Below, piece after piece: positions 1-10,562 of a DNA stretch of 64,000 nucleotides. How positions within the stretch are numbered: the stretch's first letter is position 1; every line of letters starts with the position of its first letter. The notes under the pieces are model-generated. The model did not search any database and was not told where the DNA came from. It saw only the letters and a list, made by a program, of their open reading frames with translations. The translations under genes were made by a program, and so were the position numbers. This DNA comes from Isoetes taiwanensis. Its lineage: Eukaryota; Streptophyta; Lycopodiopsida; Isoetales; Isoetaceae. Location: NCBI GenBank assembly GCA_021234155.1, contig JAJEKV010000212.1, positions 808,001 to 872,000 of the forward strand, given 5' to 3'.

Positions 1-274
1 GTTGTTATTAGCATCAAATATAGTGTTAGTAGTTGTTACACATATACCGTCAGTACTAGTGTCAGTGCCCACTAGTGACATTATAGGTGGTGGTATTTAG
101 CATCAAATAGAATAGCGCCTTTAGTGTCATGAATTTTGTCAATGTTTGTATGGCTATAGTATATGCCATAATAGATGTTACTATTAGTATCATCAATACT
201 GTCAAATATTGTCCCAATAGTCATGTCAAACATTATGCCAGTTCATATAGTGATATTACAAGTGTTAATATTAA
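1..274. repeat. AT-rich low-complexity stretch
   Basis: The stretch is dominated by short, degenerate repeats of TAGTGT, GTCA and TATTA type. I see no coding potential and no element boundary before the target duplication that begins at 275. Confidence 0.4.
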
Positions 275-283
275 TAATATGAA

Positions 284-350
284 GAGAAAATTTTAATTTT
301 TATATTTTTGAAAATGCCCTTGTAATTTTTGTATTTGTTGAAATGCCCCT
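284..350 (+). repeat. Left terminal inverted repeat of the MULE
   Basis: It is inverted relative to 4272-4351. The two arms share the outer GRGAAAATT, an AATGCCC block and an inner GAAATGCCCCT block, with AT-rich length variation between them. Confidence 0.65.
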
Positions 351-846
351 AATTCTTATACTAGGTGGATTATTAATCACTGTGATTCGCAAGAGCCTCA
401 CAAGAAACCCAAGGTCGACCATGAGTTGTCGCCATATCAGACCTCTTTGAACCTCAAGCCTTGCATTTTTGCGTTGAAAACATTGCTAATTGCTCCGGGC
501 AACGAGAGCTGTCGGATGGGCATATTTGCCCTTTATTCCAAGATCTGGACCGTACGTAGCGATCCTCGTTTGTGGGGTATACATGTACAAGTTTTTGTAT
601 ACTGTACATTAAGGTTTGCAAAATACTATAAGGTTTGAGAGATTGTACTTAATGGTGTTAATTTTGTACATGTATTGTAAATTTTTTGGGGCTCTCGCTG
701 CCCTACGTAACCCCCCGTGTGAATATGCACCCAAACCAAAGGGGGTTTAAGGGGGATTTTAATTTAAATGTGTCAAATGCAATGGTTTGTGTAGATAATA
801 TTAATGATAGTTGTGTGTTAATAGTTTGTGTTAACTAAAAAAAATT

Positions 847-955
847 TTGGCCCCTTCGGGGCCTTAAGGATGGTGTAGGGGTGCATGTAATATTGTGCAT
901 GGAGTTTCCTTAGTGCATGTAATATTGTGCATATAATAATTCCTTAGTGCATATG
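847..955. repeat. GC hairpin followed by a short tandem repeat
   Basis: GGCCCCTTCGGGGCC at 849-863 is a tight stem-loop. Just downstream, GTGCATGTAATATTGTGCAT occurs at 881-900 and 913-932, with a third degenerate start at 946. Both lie inside the MULE. A function is not evident. Confidence 0.5.
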
Positions 956-2393
956 AATCATAATAGAAAATAGTAGTAGAGCTAACAACAAGCCATTACA
1001 TTTGAAGTCCTAATATTAAGTGTGACAAAATATCATGATAGATAATAGACAAATGGTAACACATTTGAAGAATAGAAAACATTAGTTCAAGACCAAATCT
1101 GAAAAGAACAAGTGCAAAGAACAAAACTAAGAATTTAGAAACATGCTAACAATGACAAAGGCGACCATCATGAAAATTTCTATTTACGTAAAGTTTTTGC
1201 CTATAAAATGAACCACCAGGAAGTCAAATCACAAGAACCGATACCTACCTTCTTCAAATACATATTCCATATCTTTGGATACAATTGGTTACCCAAGACA
1301 ATATGTACTAAAGATACGGCTTGGAAAACAAAGCATCTTCATGGCTTTGCTTTGCACATAAGCTTTGTACTTCCCACAAGAAATGCTTGATCTCTCTTCG
1401 ACATAAATATGTAGCAAAGAATAGCTAGTTTGTAGAAGCCCGACCTTCTAAAATTTGATCCGCACACTCTTGCTTTTAACTAGCGATGTCTATCTCGGGC
1501 CAGCTTTGTTGTCGCATTGTACCAAGAACGAGACTTGCGTAAATGTCTTCCAACTATGCAAGAGCAACAAACTTTTAATAAACAAAAAAATGATTAACGA
1601 GAAAATGCCATAGTATTTGCCGTTGTTTTACCTTCAACCAATCATTACATAGTGAGGGGCGTAGTAGTACAAGACCAATCAAGCACACAATCGGCTCAAA
1701 TAGGAATGGCAATGCTCAGAGTATATCTGAAAACCAAGCCAACTAAAGTTGCTCACACTCCTTGTAAGAAACCCGACCATACAAAGTGCTCTTATGAGGC
1801 AAACCAAACTTGAGCCGCAAAGCTTGTAGTGATAAAAGAGAGCTTTCAAGAGGAAGAAAAACACGTAACGGTAGTAGCCGAAAAGAACATTCCACCGGTT
1901 GATTTGTTTCAGCTCCATTCCCCGAACAAAATTTGTTATATAGACCGTAAAAGAGTCCAAAGTTGAGAAAATAATAAAGAACCTTGCCGGTTGCACATGA
2001 TTTGGCGTAAAGTACACGATAGACGACAATTAAAAAGAAAAGAGTGCGCGACCAAACAAGCAGGTCAAAAAGCCTAATGTCGATTACAAGAGTTAATGAT
2101 GGTGAATAGCGAGACTACATTTTGAAGAAAGATACGATTTCAAGATAATACATGGTTAAACCTACCATAAGGACAAAGACAAACTCCTTTGGAAATTGAT
2201 CTTCAAAGGCGATAAACCTCTAGAAACTCACGGGTCGCTCTTTATAGCGGTTGGTAGAATAATGCAGACATAGAGGAAAGAGATTAAGTACGCACCAAAG
2301 ATGTAGGCATATAAATCAACCTCCCGCTTTCCTCCGCAACAACGGATAAAATACGATAGGGGAACCCAATCTTTTCGACTTGCCTTTTGCCCT

Positions 2394-2904
2394 TCATCTT
2401 GAAATTTCAGCGGCAACATCGATCTTTGGAGTTAGTGAAACAAAAGGGCATTTGAAGCATAGCCCTTTGGAGAAGTTGCATGTATGACTTCGATTATAGC
2501 AAGCTGGCATGTCGGGATCCTTCCCACTCTCAATGCTCTCAACACGGACACAACTTGCATGTGAAGTCTGCGGATGTATACTTGCATGTGCTACTACAAG
2601 AAGCTTATTAAATGTCGATTCAATTCTTTCGGGTTGAATGCCATGCTCGGCCACTTTTCGTATACATTGTTACTTGGACAAAGTGAGGTGGTGCTTCGAC
2701 CCACTTACTAGAGACTTCCGGTATCCCACAATTATTCGGCGACTCTAAAATCCGACCTTTTAAAACCCTCCGGTAAAGCCAAAACCTAAGTCCAACCAGA
2801 TTACGTATCCGCCTTCGGATCAACAATTTTTGCCCACCAAAGATTGCGGAAGAAACTCCTGTTGCAACAAACGCCTCAAGCGGGAATGTCACCGACCGCA
2901 ACAT
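2394..2904 (-). pseudogene. Unrecognised broken reading frames inside the MULE
   Basis: Two adjacent minus-strand frames, 2620-2904 (94 codons) and 2394-2654 (86 codons), overlap with a frame change. The first has ordinary protein-like composition, with segments such as AIFGGQKLLIRRRIRNLVG; the second is Cys/His-containing (CYNRSHTCNFSKGLCFKCP). I do not recognise either. They may be a captured host gene fragment or the decayed transposon gene. Small plus-strand frames in the interval look like shadows. Sequence errors at CAG/CTG sites could also have broken one original frame. Confidence 0.3.
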
Positions 2905-4271
2905 TTCCCCACTTGGTGCTTTCGTAGCAAAGTCCCCATGCGCGCGGCCACCACCACTCGAGAGGTCTCGTTGGCGTTGATACTTTGGTATGAAGATAGA
3001 ACAGGGTTTGAAACCCTATGAGTCTTATATGCCGTCAAAACGGCGCAACACAATCAAAATCACTGCGGATGCCGATAATAAAGCAATGAACAGAGATAAA
3101 GCATAAATAATCTGCTTACTACCATACTAGACCGCCTTCAATTCCAATGATCTCAATACTAGACCGCCTCAGTTCCAACCATCCAACGGCCGATCGTGCC
3201 AGCGACCCAACAGAGAGGCGGATGAATTCGGCAGTGACCCTTTTTTTGTTGCCCTAGAGCGAGCGGGCGATGTTTGCATGGGATCCTAACTAGACCATTA
3301 GAAAACTGATGAAAAAAAAGAGGAAGCCAAAGAAATATGGTGCGCACTCTATTTGTACTGATTAGTAGACCTCATGGAATACGCCCTTCAAATCATAGTA
3401 AAACCATAGGAAAAAACGTACAAAACTAGAAAAAAAAAACCCTGTTATAATGCTACATATTAATATAAGTGACTTTGATGCCGGAATTGTCCATTTGTGC
3501 CAACAGAATTTGCTTTTTTCCTCTTGCCACATTGCTCGGCCTTATCATTTCTCTTCTCCCTTCCATTTTCCATTCCCTCCCTGCCTGCCTTCTTGAGGAT
3601 AGTGACATCTGTAGTCTGATCCGATTGAAATAGGCTCTAATTCTGTGGTCTTCTATTATGTATCTATCTATTTTTTGTTGCATATTCGATCGGATGATTT
3701 ATATACAGAATGGAATGCAAAATGAATGCAGAATGGAGCAACTCTGGGCCGAGTTGCAAATTGTATTGGAGGTGCTTCTTTTATTTTGAACAACAAAGTT
3801 GCCTCCTACCACTACCCTTCACGGTAGTTACCATTCTATTCTACAAAAGAAACAAAAACATAGTATGTTTTAGATCCCTATCTTTTGGCTTCTATTAATA
3901 GCTTCCCATCCTTTAAGAAGTAGATTTATTGGATACGAGAAAGTATTGTGGCAATCTACTCAATTATGAGAGACATGCAACCATATTCACATATAATATA
4001 GCTTTGATGGAGAATAGGGTCTGCTTTTTACCTTTCCCAGTTCTACTCAATTCTGCTTTTTACCTTTCATGGATCCAATACATCTCTCAACCACCAAGGG
4101 TTTTGGAGACCTCAAAGTGTCTGTAGTATCAAGTAGCTTAGCAATCTATCGGGCTTACTCCCATCATGGCTTTCAATCCTTAGGTTTGGATCCATAAACT
4201 GCCAGATCCTGATTCATATCCATTTGCAGTCTTACGGTGGCTCTGCAACGATGGTGGATGGTTGCACATAC

Positions 4272-4351
4272 AGGGGCATTTCAATAAATACAAAAAATAT
4301 AGGGGCATTGACAATTATAAAGAAATAAAAGGGCATTTTTATAATTTTCCC
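4272..4351 (-). repeat. Right terminal inverted repeat of the MULE
   Basis: This is the partner of the left terminal repeat. It ends AATTTTCCC immediately before the second TAATATGAA. Confidence 0.65.
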
Positions 4352-4360
4352 TAATATGAA

Positions 4361-5512
4361 TGAAGATGCAGCATTTTGGACAACCCATCTGATTTTTATT
4401 GCTTATTGTACCATTCGTAGTACACAATCTTATATGCTTCAACATCACAAGTTATGTTAACGTATCAATAATTGTGTTCATATCGCTTTTGATATTAACG
4501 CTTGTTTCATCATGGAAAGTCAATAAAACTACAGTATTACACTAAAGTCACTAAGATTGCATCATTAATGTATTCAGAATCATAATCACAAAAACCAGGG
4601 GATAGAAGAGTGGCGAATATTCGCCAAAAAGGCAATTTTCAGGCTTTTTCCAACAAATTTGGTAAAATTTAGGCCGAAATCACACTATAGGCATCCAAAT
4701 TATATTATGTGGTAGAGTTGGACACGAATTCGACACTCAAATGGTTCTTCCCTTCAAGCGATATCATACCACCTAAATAGAAAAAATAGAAGCCACGTCA
4801 TATACCAGCAAGCAACAATTACTTTTAGTGACCGCTGCAACATAGATGATTGCCAGATAGATTATGGTGTGAACTTGCTACACAAGGTAGGAGCTTGCTC
4901 AGTCTAGATTTTGTGTCTTGCCTTTTCTCCTGAGGCCGCGAAGACCAATATGCTTAAAAAGTTGGGGCAAAACACATGATCCTCTTTGCTAAAACAGATA
5001 AAAATTGCATATATATACTCTTATGTGGCAGTAGATTAGCCATTTTGGCATAAGAACGGTTTTTGTCTGCGGCCGAAAATCATTAAAGGCTCAAAGATGG
5101 TAAGAGATAACAAATATTGTGAAGAGGCAAGAGATGTCACTGTAATTCCTAATCCGATTTAGAGGCAAAAATACCGATATTCAACTTCAACATGAAATCC
5201 TTGGCAAATCAATGAAATTCGGTCTCTGACAAAGCAGAATCTATGATTGAAGTTTAAAGAACCAGTCAAGAAGAGATCCACTTGGAAATTGAGCCGACGT
5301 GGTCACCTGCCAAAGTTTAAACAACCAATATTGCCATGGTGCCAAAATGCTGACTGGACTTTGGGTACTCTAGGTGTGACATGGTGAGTGCCTAAAATGT
5401 CCATATGGCATACTTCTATTCTTTGTACTGATAACATTTCTAGTTCGGCCATAGTGTGTTGTCGGCCATTTTTGTGGAAAAAAAGAAAAATTGCCATTCG
5501 AATTTTTCTTAG
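4361..5512. other. Intergenic or intronic stretch, nothing recognised
   Basis: AT-rich sequence without a convincing frame or repeat. It ends in a pyrimidine run and AG (5511-5512) that looks like a splice acceptor for the exon that follows. Confidence 0.4.
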
Positions 5513-5571
5513 GGTTGGTTCGTGAGTCGACTGCAGTGAGAGGCTATGGCACTCGAATTGAGAGATTGGCG

Positions 5572-6006
5572 ATGGTAGCAACGGAAGAGGCTGTCCTTCT
5601 TGTCTTTGTGAACTTGCCAGGCCTACAAAACCTTCGGAGAAGAATAATCAGTGTAGCAAAATCCGCCCGTCGGCCCCTTCTTGCCGTTGCTTCGCTTGCC
5701 CTATTCTTGATCCTTGATATGTACATGAAATATGATGGCAGATTGAAGTGCGACGAGCATACTTGTTCTTCTATAGATCGCGAGCACCAGGTCAGAGCTA
5801 TTTTTAAGAGCCAGCGCAATGCCCTTCTTGTGATTGTGTCTTTTCTTTTGTCTTGTATAGGGCTACTTATTTGCTTGTCAATGTGGAGTGCTTTTCCCAG
5901 CAGGTTAAAAGGCCATACTGATCGATTCATGGGATCCTGTGATTTAAGAATCGCCAGTAGCTCCTCTAGTCTTCTCTGGAGTTTCCTAAGTAAGCATTGG
6001 GTTTGA
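5572..6006 (+). CDS. ER membrane BAP29/31-like protein, partial gene
   Basis: The frame encodes two hydrophobic membrane segments (LLAVASLALFLILDMYM and ALLVIVSFLLSCIGLLIC). They flank a loop with two cysteines and a charged stretch ending IFKSQRNALL. This order, and the pattern LP..L..RRIIS ... LD.Y.K..GRLKC....C ... R....KSQRN, match the short plant BAP29/31-like ER proteins (established family; aligned from memory). The likely start is the ATG at 5572, because earlier in-frame sequence lies at or before the acceptor at 5512. A donor-like CAG/GTTAAA at 5903/5904 suggests the true exon ends there. The cytosolic C-terminal exon was not found, so the gene is partial or its last exon is diverged. 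Confidence 0.5.
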   Translation: MVATEEAVLLVFVNLPGLQNLRRRIISVAKSARRPLLAVASLALFLILDMYMKYDGRLKCDEHTCSSIDREHQVRAIFKSQRNALLVIVSFLLSCIGLLICLSMWSAFPSRLKGHTDRFMGSCDLRIASSSSSLLWSFLSKHWV

Positions 6007-7063
6007 TGCACAAGTAATAGTAGGTGATGTCTATCCGATCTGTATTAAGATTAAGCTTGCTTAACGAAAGAGCATTTTTTACCAGGATTTAACAGAGCAA
6101 CCAATCAAGCTTCTAATTCTAGGGTTATCTCCAGATTTGACAACAATAACAAGCATATGTAAGCTTTAACCTAGAACCATTTTTTCTGAAGCAGTATTTT
6201 CTTCTTTTCAATTGAACGTGATTTGTTTTAGATTGGCATATTTTTTAATGTTTCTTTGTGTTCTGTTATAGGTCTTTGAAGATGGTGTATTGATGTCTTT
6301 GAGATAGTATTACTCTTTAGCTTTCCACATTCGTAGTGTTTGCCCAACTTATCTGTCCATTCCCATATCCAAATGTCTAGATAAACGTAGCTCCAGCAGC
6401 TTTAAATGTCTAAACAAATGTGATATTTTGCTCCAGCTAAGCTGCTCTTACGTTCTAATATTGAATTAGAACGTAAGATAATTTATTCCATCTTCATTTA
6501 GAAGCATCTACATGCTTTAACTTGGGCTAGCTGCAAGAATCCATTTCGGTTCCTGGCAGAGCTGAAGGTGCATTGCATTGCATTCTGTTTCTACTTATGC
6601 CATTATGAATTGCCTCTTATGTATTTGTGATGTTTACCAGCCGTTTTCTTTAAGATTTGACGCTATTTTTTTTCTGCAGAGGTCTTCAAGTATTGGTGTA
6701 AAGATACGGCCTTTAAGAAATAGTGAAGACATATTTTGCTGGTGGATTTTCCATAGATCTATTTTATGTACTGGAGCTTTGCAAAGGCGTTTGCACTAGA
6801 ATTAGTGTGAGGTATAATATTATTTCTCTTTATCGAATATGAATGCCTTTGGACATGTTAGATATTAACGTGCACCTTTGCAATTATAGGATGTTTGTGT
6901 TAAAACTGCTTGATGTGTTAAAACTGTTGTGGTGTTTTAACAAAACAATTATCAGGGGTTCTCATAAATGCATGTAATGGAGTAGGAAAGGGGAGTTAGC
7001 CTGAAAGACACATGATCATGATTTGCTATTGGTGTTAAAAGATGGAGTACATTACTTAGGTTT
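6007..7063. other. Region downstream of the BAP-like exon, nothing firm
   Basis: It contains acceptor-like pyrimidine tracts (for example before 6680) and a short open frame at 6578-6799 that I cannot match to the end of the BAP family. No repeats with clear borders were seen. Confidence 0.35.
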
Positions 7064-7068
7064 CTTGC

Positions 7069-9022
7069 TGTCGAGCCCCGCTCGCAACCCGAGGAAAAGG
7101 TAGCGCTGTGAAAGAGACACACCAAGAGAACTAGAACGAAAAATCAAACTTTATTGCACTTGCTTTGGTTGGAAAAACCCCAACCGTGGTTCACATATTT
7201 ATACCCCCAACTACCCCTTTGCCACGTCATCGCCATGTCATCGCACCCCTTGGATTTCGTATGCCACCTAGGCAGATCGCCAACATGGCGCCTACTGCAT
7301 CACTACTGCATCATTCACCCTGCCACGTCATCAATTCTTGCCACGCCATCAAATCTTGCCACGTCACCATTCTCCTCATTTTCCATAATGCCCTCACAAG
7401 GTTCTTTCTCCATAAGGGTCCTTGAGTTCCTATTTGTGTGAACCCGGCAGGCATGGGTAAGGTTTTAATTTTAAACCTTAATTTATATTTGAAACCCCGG
7501 TATCCCAGTATCCAAAAGTCATTGGATTTTCTGAATTCCTCTGTTCTCTTCTGGGTTCGTTTTGTAACAAAAGAGAAGGGATCAAATCTCGTACAACTAG
7601 CTTCGATTTATCTATTCCGGCCTGCTCCATATCCTTTTTATTGTTTAACACTTTGGGACCCAATTCCAGCCCAGGGTCAAAGCATGGAGCTGGGGGGCAT
7701 TTTTACGCCAGCCAAGCACCCCCTAAGTACCTAATGCTGAAAACTTTACTTATTTTTATCTTTTTTTCTATAACTCCGATGAAGCTGAAATTTTGTATTC
7801 CAAGGCGTAATATGATTTTGTTTCAGGGAAAAATATCAAAAAAATAAAAGAAAAATATTTTCTTAAAATACAAAGAAAATAGCCCCAGAAAGCACCCACT
7901 AAGCACCATGTGTCGCTGACACAAAAAGTGTCCCCCACCTCCATGCTTTGACCCCCCAATCCTCCCTGATCTTGCGGATTTGTGGCTTTTCCCCTCTGTA
8001 TTTCTTCAGCAAAAAGTCGACTGCTCCAGTAACTCTGGCGGATTAATCTTGAGGATTCCGAAATATCAGTCTCCAAATAGTTTAATTCAAGTTTTTCCTT
8101 CGATCAGACCTCTGGTTCCTGCTTTTTAATTCTGCAATGCCCAATCCGGCCGATTCTTTGCTGATGCCAGGGTCCCGGCTTGCTCCAGATCTCTCTTTCT
8201 ATTCTGGGAATAGTTCCTCTTTTCCTTGATCCTCTTCGGCCAGATCGGCCCTCGATCAGCGTCGTTACTTTTGGGTCTTTTACGTTCATAAACTCATTTT
8301 GTTAACAATAGTTAACAATTATTTTTATTTTTTGTTTCCCTTTATTCTTCCATGGTTTTTCTCTTCAATGGTTTATATGTTTCAACTTGGCATGGCCTTT
8401 TGTAAATAAGCTTCCTTCCTTTATTTGATGTTCATGGTCTGTAACCCGTTCTTATCACCGGCTTCCTTTAAGTTTTTCTCATTCAATTCTTTCTTGCTTG
8501 CATCTCATTCTTTATCACTGGCCATAGCTTTATGCCCCGCCTTGTATAGGATTTTTCTTCATAACTTGTTTCAATGAGTTGTTATGGTTATTTCTCCATG
8601 TCTTCGAGGATCTTTCTCCTTCTATTCTCGTGACTTGACCCCTTTATCTTTGGAGCCTTTGTTTTGTCACGTCCTTTTCACAGTAGGTAATTTTTCCTTC
8701 TATGGTTCTCTTCCGGGTTCTTTTCCCGTCAACTCTTCTGTGACTTGACCTCTTCTTATTCGAGGCCTTTCGCCATGTTATTTCCATCCTACCTCCATAT
8801 GTATTTTTTCTTCTATGGGGCTCTTCTCCCGACAACCCTGTTACCATATCATTCCTTCCCATGATTCTCTCATGGGTAATTCTTCTCGTAGAACATCTCT
8901 CGGCTACTTGCTTCCTCTTTCCATATTTGCCTAGCTTTCTTCGCTAAGCTAGCATGATTCCCCGAGCTATATTCTTATTAATCTGCTTTTTGCAGATTTT
9001 CGCCCCGATTTGGCAGACGACA
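7069..9022 (-). repeat. 3' LTR (left copy) of the TR-GAG element
   Basis: 1,954 bp, beginning TGTCGAGCCCC on the plus strand. It is longer than its partner because of the MITE at 7674-7954; a block TCTTCTGTTC is also present once here and twice in the partner. Confidence 0.88.
7674..7954. mobile_element. MITE nested in the left LTR
   Basis: This 281-bp block is absent from the other LTR. It starts GGGTCAAAGCATGGAG and ends with the inverse. The two 23-base ends differ at one position. CCCA flanks both sides (7670-7673 and 7955-7958), while the other LTR has it once, giving a 4-bp duplication (the exact border is ambiguous because of a C run). It is non-coding and AT-rich inside. The termini resemble those of the element at 62597-62847. 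Confidence 0.8.
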
Positions 9023-9074
9023 TTATTGGGGAGGAAAATGTTCCTCGTCCCGAGGAACTCAAGGTTTTTGAAAC

Positions 9075-9428
9075 TTAACCTGGATCCCATGTCTTCGAGC
9101 CAGATGATGGCCTTGTTTCCAAATTCCTCATTTTCACTTTTGGGCACGCATCCCCTTGAGCCTCTGAGTCAACTTTTATCGCATTCAATATGTTTTCTAA
9201 CTTGCCTTCCATAGACAGATTAAATGCGCCTTCTCGCTCCTTGATATTCTCCAGCACTTCCATAATCCTTCTTTGCAAAACTTCCTTCTTGCTTTGCTTT
9301 CCATCTTCTATTTGACTGGTGTTCCCATCTTGACCTTCCGTCTCTTTTAATTTGTTGCACACAATATTTTTTTCATCTGATAGAGTGCTAATTCTTCTTT
9401 CACTTGCTCCCTCTGTATGTCTAACCAT
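9075..9428 (-). CDS. C-terminal Gag-region frame of the TR-GAG element
   Basis: A 117-codon, highly charged frame rich in Glu, Lys and Arg with heptad-like stretches (EVLQRRIMEVLENIKEREG), consistent with a coiled coil. It lies just downstream of the zinc-knuckle frame on the same strand, so it is probably the tail of the same Gag-like protein after a frame break or stop near 9430-9480. It resembles no known pol domain. The function is inferred from position only. Confidence 0.45.
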   Translation of the reverse strand: MVRHTEGASERRISTLSDEKNIVCNKLKETEGQDGNTSQIEDGKQSKKEVLQRRIMEVLENIKEREGAFNLSMEGKLENILNAIKVDSEAQGDACPKVKMRNLETRPSSGSKTWDPG

Positions 9429-9476
9429 TCTTTCTCTTGATTTTCCAAATTTCTATGCATCATTTTCGTATAGTAG

Positions 9477-10265
9477 TCATCGTTTTCTTTTTCCTTCTCC
9501 AATTGGTCTATTCTCTGCACGAAGCAATTTGCAGATATCCTCCTCTTCTCCCAGATTTATTTCAATTTTATTGCTTGCATCAACGTGATATGGCTTCTTG
9601 ACCAGCTTCTCATCAACTGAGTGTTGCTCCATTGAGGCTGGCTCAATCACATATTCCATGGGCTCCAAATACTGTAGATGTGTTGTCTTTTCTTCCATCA
9701 TTTCAGGTCCAGAATCTGCAATGGAATTTTCCTCAAGCAATGCATGTGTAGCTTTATGGTGACGACACATTAATAAGTCATCAACTTCATCCAATTCTTC
9801 TGCTTCTTGTCTTGTAAGAAAGATAAGTTGTTGGCACTCCACACAAATTCGCGTGATCCCCTCGTTGTCTAAATTTGTGAATATTTCCTTTTGAGTCATC
9901 TCGTCTTCTTGGGTATTGCAGGTCCCACAATGTGATTGGTACACAAATTCTACTGGGCAATATTTTGCAATATGGTTGTACTGGTGACATCTCCAACATT
10001 GCACAGATTTTTTTGACTGCATAATGCACATCGTTTGTTGCATCTTGAGCACTTTTGCAGATAACTCTCTGAGTACGTCTTCCTTGAACTTATTTATAAC
10101 CACTTCTGGTGTGGGAACTTCCATGAATATTGTTGACCTCTGAGGACAATGCACTAATGCTGCAGTTCCGTGGGTTGCTACTGCTGCTGCGACTTGATGA
10201 AGATGGACTTGATCCACAATCAAACCTCTTTGCTGAAGAGCAAAGTAATCAATCTGTGCACTCAT
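9477..10265 (-). CDS. Gag-like protein with CCHC zinc knuckle
   Basis: A 262-codon frame on the element's coding strand. A classic retroviral-type zinc knuckle, C-x2-C-x4-H-x4-C (CWRCHQYNHIAKYC), lies around residue 95. It is followed by further cysteine pairs (CGTC, CVEC, CRHH) and an acidic C-terminal half. Such knuckles bind the element's RNA in virus-like particles (family knowledge). The upstream Gag core is short, and the start may lie further 5'. No enzymatic domain follows, so the element must depend on enzymes from elsewhere. The many extra Cys/His pairs are unusual and might form a second zinc site. Confidence 0.7.
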   Translation of the reverse strand: MSAQIDYFALQQRGLIVDQVHLHQVAAAVATHGTAALVHCPQRSTIFMEVPTPEVVINKFKEDVLRELSAKVLKMQQTMCIMQSKKSVQCWRCHQYNHIAKYCPVEFVYQSHCGTCNTQEDEMTQKEIFTNLDNEGITRICVECQQLIFLTRQEAEELDEVDDLLMCRHHKATHALLEENSIADSGPEMMEEKTTHLQYLEPMEYVIEPASMEQHSVDEKLVKKPYHVDASNKIEINLGEEEDICKLLRAENRPIGEGKRKR

Positions 10266-10536
10266 AATTCCCTTCTCTCGAAACTTGTCAATGGCTCTAA
10301 TGTCTCTTTTGCACTTTGTTCATGGTGCAATTAAATTTAATTTATCCTCTTTCCTTGTCGGTGCTGCCTGGTAGCAATTCTTTCGTGCTCTTCCTTGGAT
10401 TTCGTTCCTCGCACGTACATACATCGATGGAGGGAGTTGGTCCGGCTTTCTCTCTAACTGTGGTTTGGCTCCTCTTCTCTATCTAATGTTGCCGGCTTTC
10501 TTGGACAAATCTCCTTTCACGAGCACCACGATTGAT

Positions 10537-10554
10537 TTCCCGGCCAGTGCACCA
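10537..10554 (-). promoter_or_regulatory. Primer-binding site of the TR-GAG element
   Basis: Read on the minus strand it is TGGTGCACTGGCCGGGAA, eight bases from the right LTR. It has the TGG start and general shape of the primer sites of plant Ty3-type elements (TGGCGCCGTTGCCGGGGA-like). The exact tRNA was not determined. Confidence 0.55.
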
Positions 10555-10562
10555 AATAAATA

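Larger units (their letters stand above)
284..4351. mobile_element. Mutator-like (MULE) DNA transposon with 9-bp TSD
   Basis: A perfect 9-bp direct repeat, TAATATGAA, lies at 275-283 and again at 4352-4360. Just inside it the two ends are inverted copies: the left starts GAGAAAATT and the right, read on the other strand, starts GGGAAAATT. Both then run through AATGCCC and end in a shared block reading TTTGTATTT(G/A)TTGAAATGCCCCT. Long inverted termini with a 9-bp duplication are the hallmark of Mutator-like elements. The 4.07-kb interior holds only unrecognised, broken reading frames. I see no MURA-type transposase core, so this is either a decayed autonomous copy or a non-autonomous or Pack-MULE copy. 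Confidence 0.75.

Noticed and set aside
847-865. GC hairpin that looks like a bacterial terminator
   Set aside because: No bacterial genes or operon context; the window is plant nuclear DNA, and the hairpin lies inside a transposon.
5544-6011. 155-codon minus-strand frame opposite the BAP-like exon
   Set aside because: Shadow of the plus-strand exon, with no family resemblance.
7154-7441. 95-codon plus-strand frame present in both LTRs (7154 and 10648)
   Set aside because: It lies antisense within LTR sequence, overlaps another open frame, and its duplication is explained by the LTR pair.
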